Shown here: in pieces, positions 4,751 through 5,157 of the stretch
How the letters are laid out: each line of letters begins with the position of its first letter
Numbering within the stretch: the first letter of the stretch is position 1
Notes under the pieces: generated by a model
The model's database searches: none
Seen by the model: only the letters and a program-made list of their open reading frames with translations
Told to the model about the DNA's origin: nothing
Made by a program: the position numbers and the translations under genes
Assembly: GCA_002315875.1 (NCBI GenBank)
Contig: DCIL01000091.1
Span: 1-5,157, forward strand
DNA length: 5,157 nucleotides
From: Verrucomicrobia bacterium UBA1727
Lineage (GTDB): Bacteria; Verrucomicrobiota; Kiritimatiellia; RFP12; UBA1067
Direction: 5' to 3'

Positions 4751-5157
4751 TTATTCCGCCGCGACTCCCTCGTCGATGATGGTGATCTTGAACTTGGTGG
4801 TGACACCATGTCCGAGATCGATCACCGGCTCGTAGGTTCCGACTTCCTTGAGCGAGTCGTCGAGCTCGATCTGACCGCGCTCGAGCTTGACACCGCGATT
4901 GGCCTCGATGGCCGCGAGGATGTCGGTGACGCCGACGGAGCCGTAGAGCTTCGTGCCGTCCGTCGTGTGGGCGGAAACGGTGATCTCGAGCTTCTCCAGC
5001 TTCTTGGCGAGTTCGAGCGACGCCTTCTTCTCCTCGGCGGCGCGGGCAGCACGCTCGGCCTCGAGCTTCTTGAGACGACGCTTGGCCGCCTCGGTGGCGA
5101 CCGCCGCAAGACCCTTCGGGAAGAGGCAGTTACGGGCGTAGCCGGGGGCGACCTTGA
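4751..5157 (-). CDS. rplI: 50S ribosomal protein bL9, partial (start beyond window)
   Basis: The last 134 residues and TAA stop of bL9, a two-domain protein that binds 23S rRNA near the L1 stalk. The N-domain signature GYARNCLFPKGLA is visible close to the window edge, followed by the long charged connecting helix (rich in Lys, Glu, Ala) and the C-domain with LYGSVGVTDILAAI, a variant of the usual 'LFGSVT..dI' element, and an end reading KITIIDEGVAAE. Roughly 15-20 N-terminal residues are missing because the gene runs off the window. Codon use is strongly GC-rich, as expected of a highly expressed core gene, and serves as a host reference against which the peptide cluster looks AT-richer. It converges with the sigma gene across the terminator hairpin. 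Confidence 0.95.
   Translation of the reverse strand, partial: KVAPGYARNCLFPKGLAAVATEAAKRRLKKLEAERAARAAEEKKASLELAKKLEKLEITVSAHTTDGTKLYGSVGVTDILAAIEANRGVKLERGQIELDDSLKEVGTYEPVIDLGHGVTTKFKITIIDEGVAAE

Noticed and set aside
4822..5109. Arg/Ser-rich minus-strand open frame
   Set aside because: It is an out-of-frame reading of the bL9 gene; the bL9 frame has clear family motifs.

Overview
The window most likely comes from a bacterium of the PVC superphylum (Planctomycetota, Verrucomicrobiota, Lentisphaerota, Kiritimatiellota). The evidence is indirect: a Hanks-type kinase with a 'MELADD' hinge, paired with an ECF-like sigma factor opening 'TTRSSVLKAV...AWGRFFDLY', is a style common in that group. 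No rRNA or other phylogenetic marker is present beyond part of ribosomal protein bL9, so the phylum is an inference.

Layout. Five complete genes and one partial gene lie on the + strand, converging on a partial - strand gene. Bases 1-86 hold the last 27 codons of an unidentified gene whose stop overlaps a GTG start. Bases 83-1783 encode a half-size ABC exporter (six membrane segments plus a nucleotide-binding domain, no C39 peptidase). Bases 1864-1983 encode a 39-residue Thr/Ser/Asp-rich peptide, flanked by two strong RNA hairpins and preceded by the clearest Shine-Dalgarno in the window. Bases 2056-2997 encode an ATP-grasp ligase of the graspetide (microviridin MvdC/MvdD-like) macrocyclase type. 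Bases 3046-4044 encode a membrane-anchored Ser/Thr kinase behind an extended -10 promoter that would give an almost leaderless mRNA. Bases 4059-4670 encode an ECF-type sigma factor. A bidirectional terminator hairpin (4694-4723) separates this block from the 3' part of rplI (bL9, - strand, 4751-5157).

Working model (inference). The exporter, peptide and ATP-grasp enzyme form a compact biosynthetic cluster for a ribosomally made omega-ester peptide (graspetide). The enzyme would join Thr/Ser hydroxyls to Asp side chains in the C-terminal half of the peptide, and the exporter would move the product across the membrane. The kinase and sigma factor form a second unit that may sense a signal, perhaps the product, and control transcription. 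The peptide does not obviously match the microviridin or plesiocin core patterns I know, so it may be an undescribed graspetide type linked to a kinase/sigma switch. Hand counts of sample lines give about 43-53% GC in the ATP-grasp gene, against about 65-70% in the sigma gene and 60-72% in rplI, consistent with the biosynthetic part being acquired next to a conserved ribosomal gene.

No tRNA, rRNA, CRISPR array, insertion sequence or transposase was seen. No gap between genes exceeds about 80 bases when the small peptide gene is counted.
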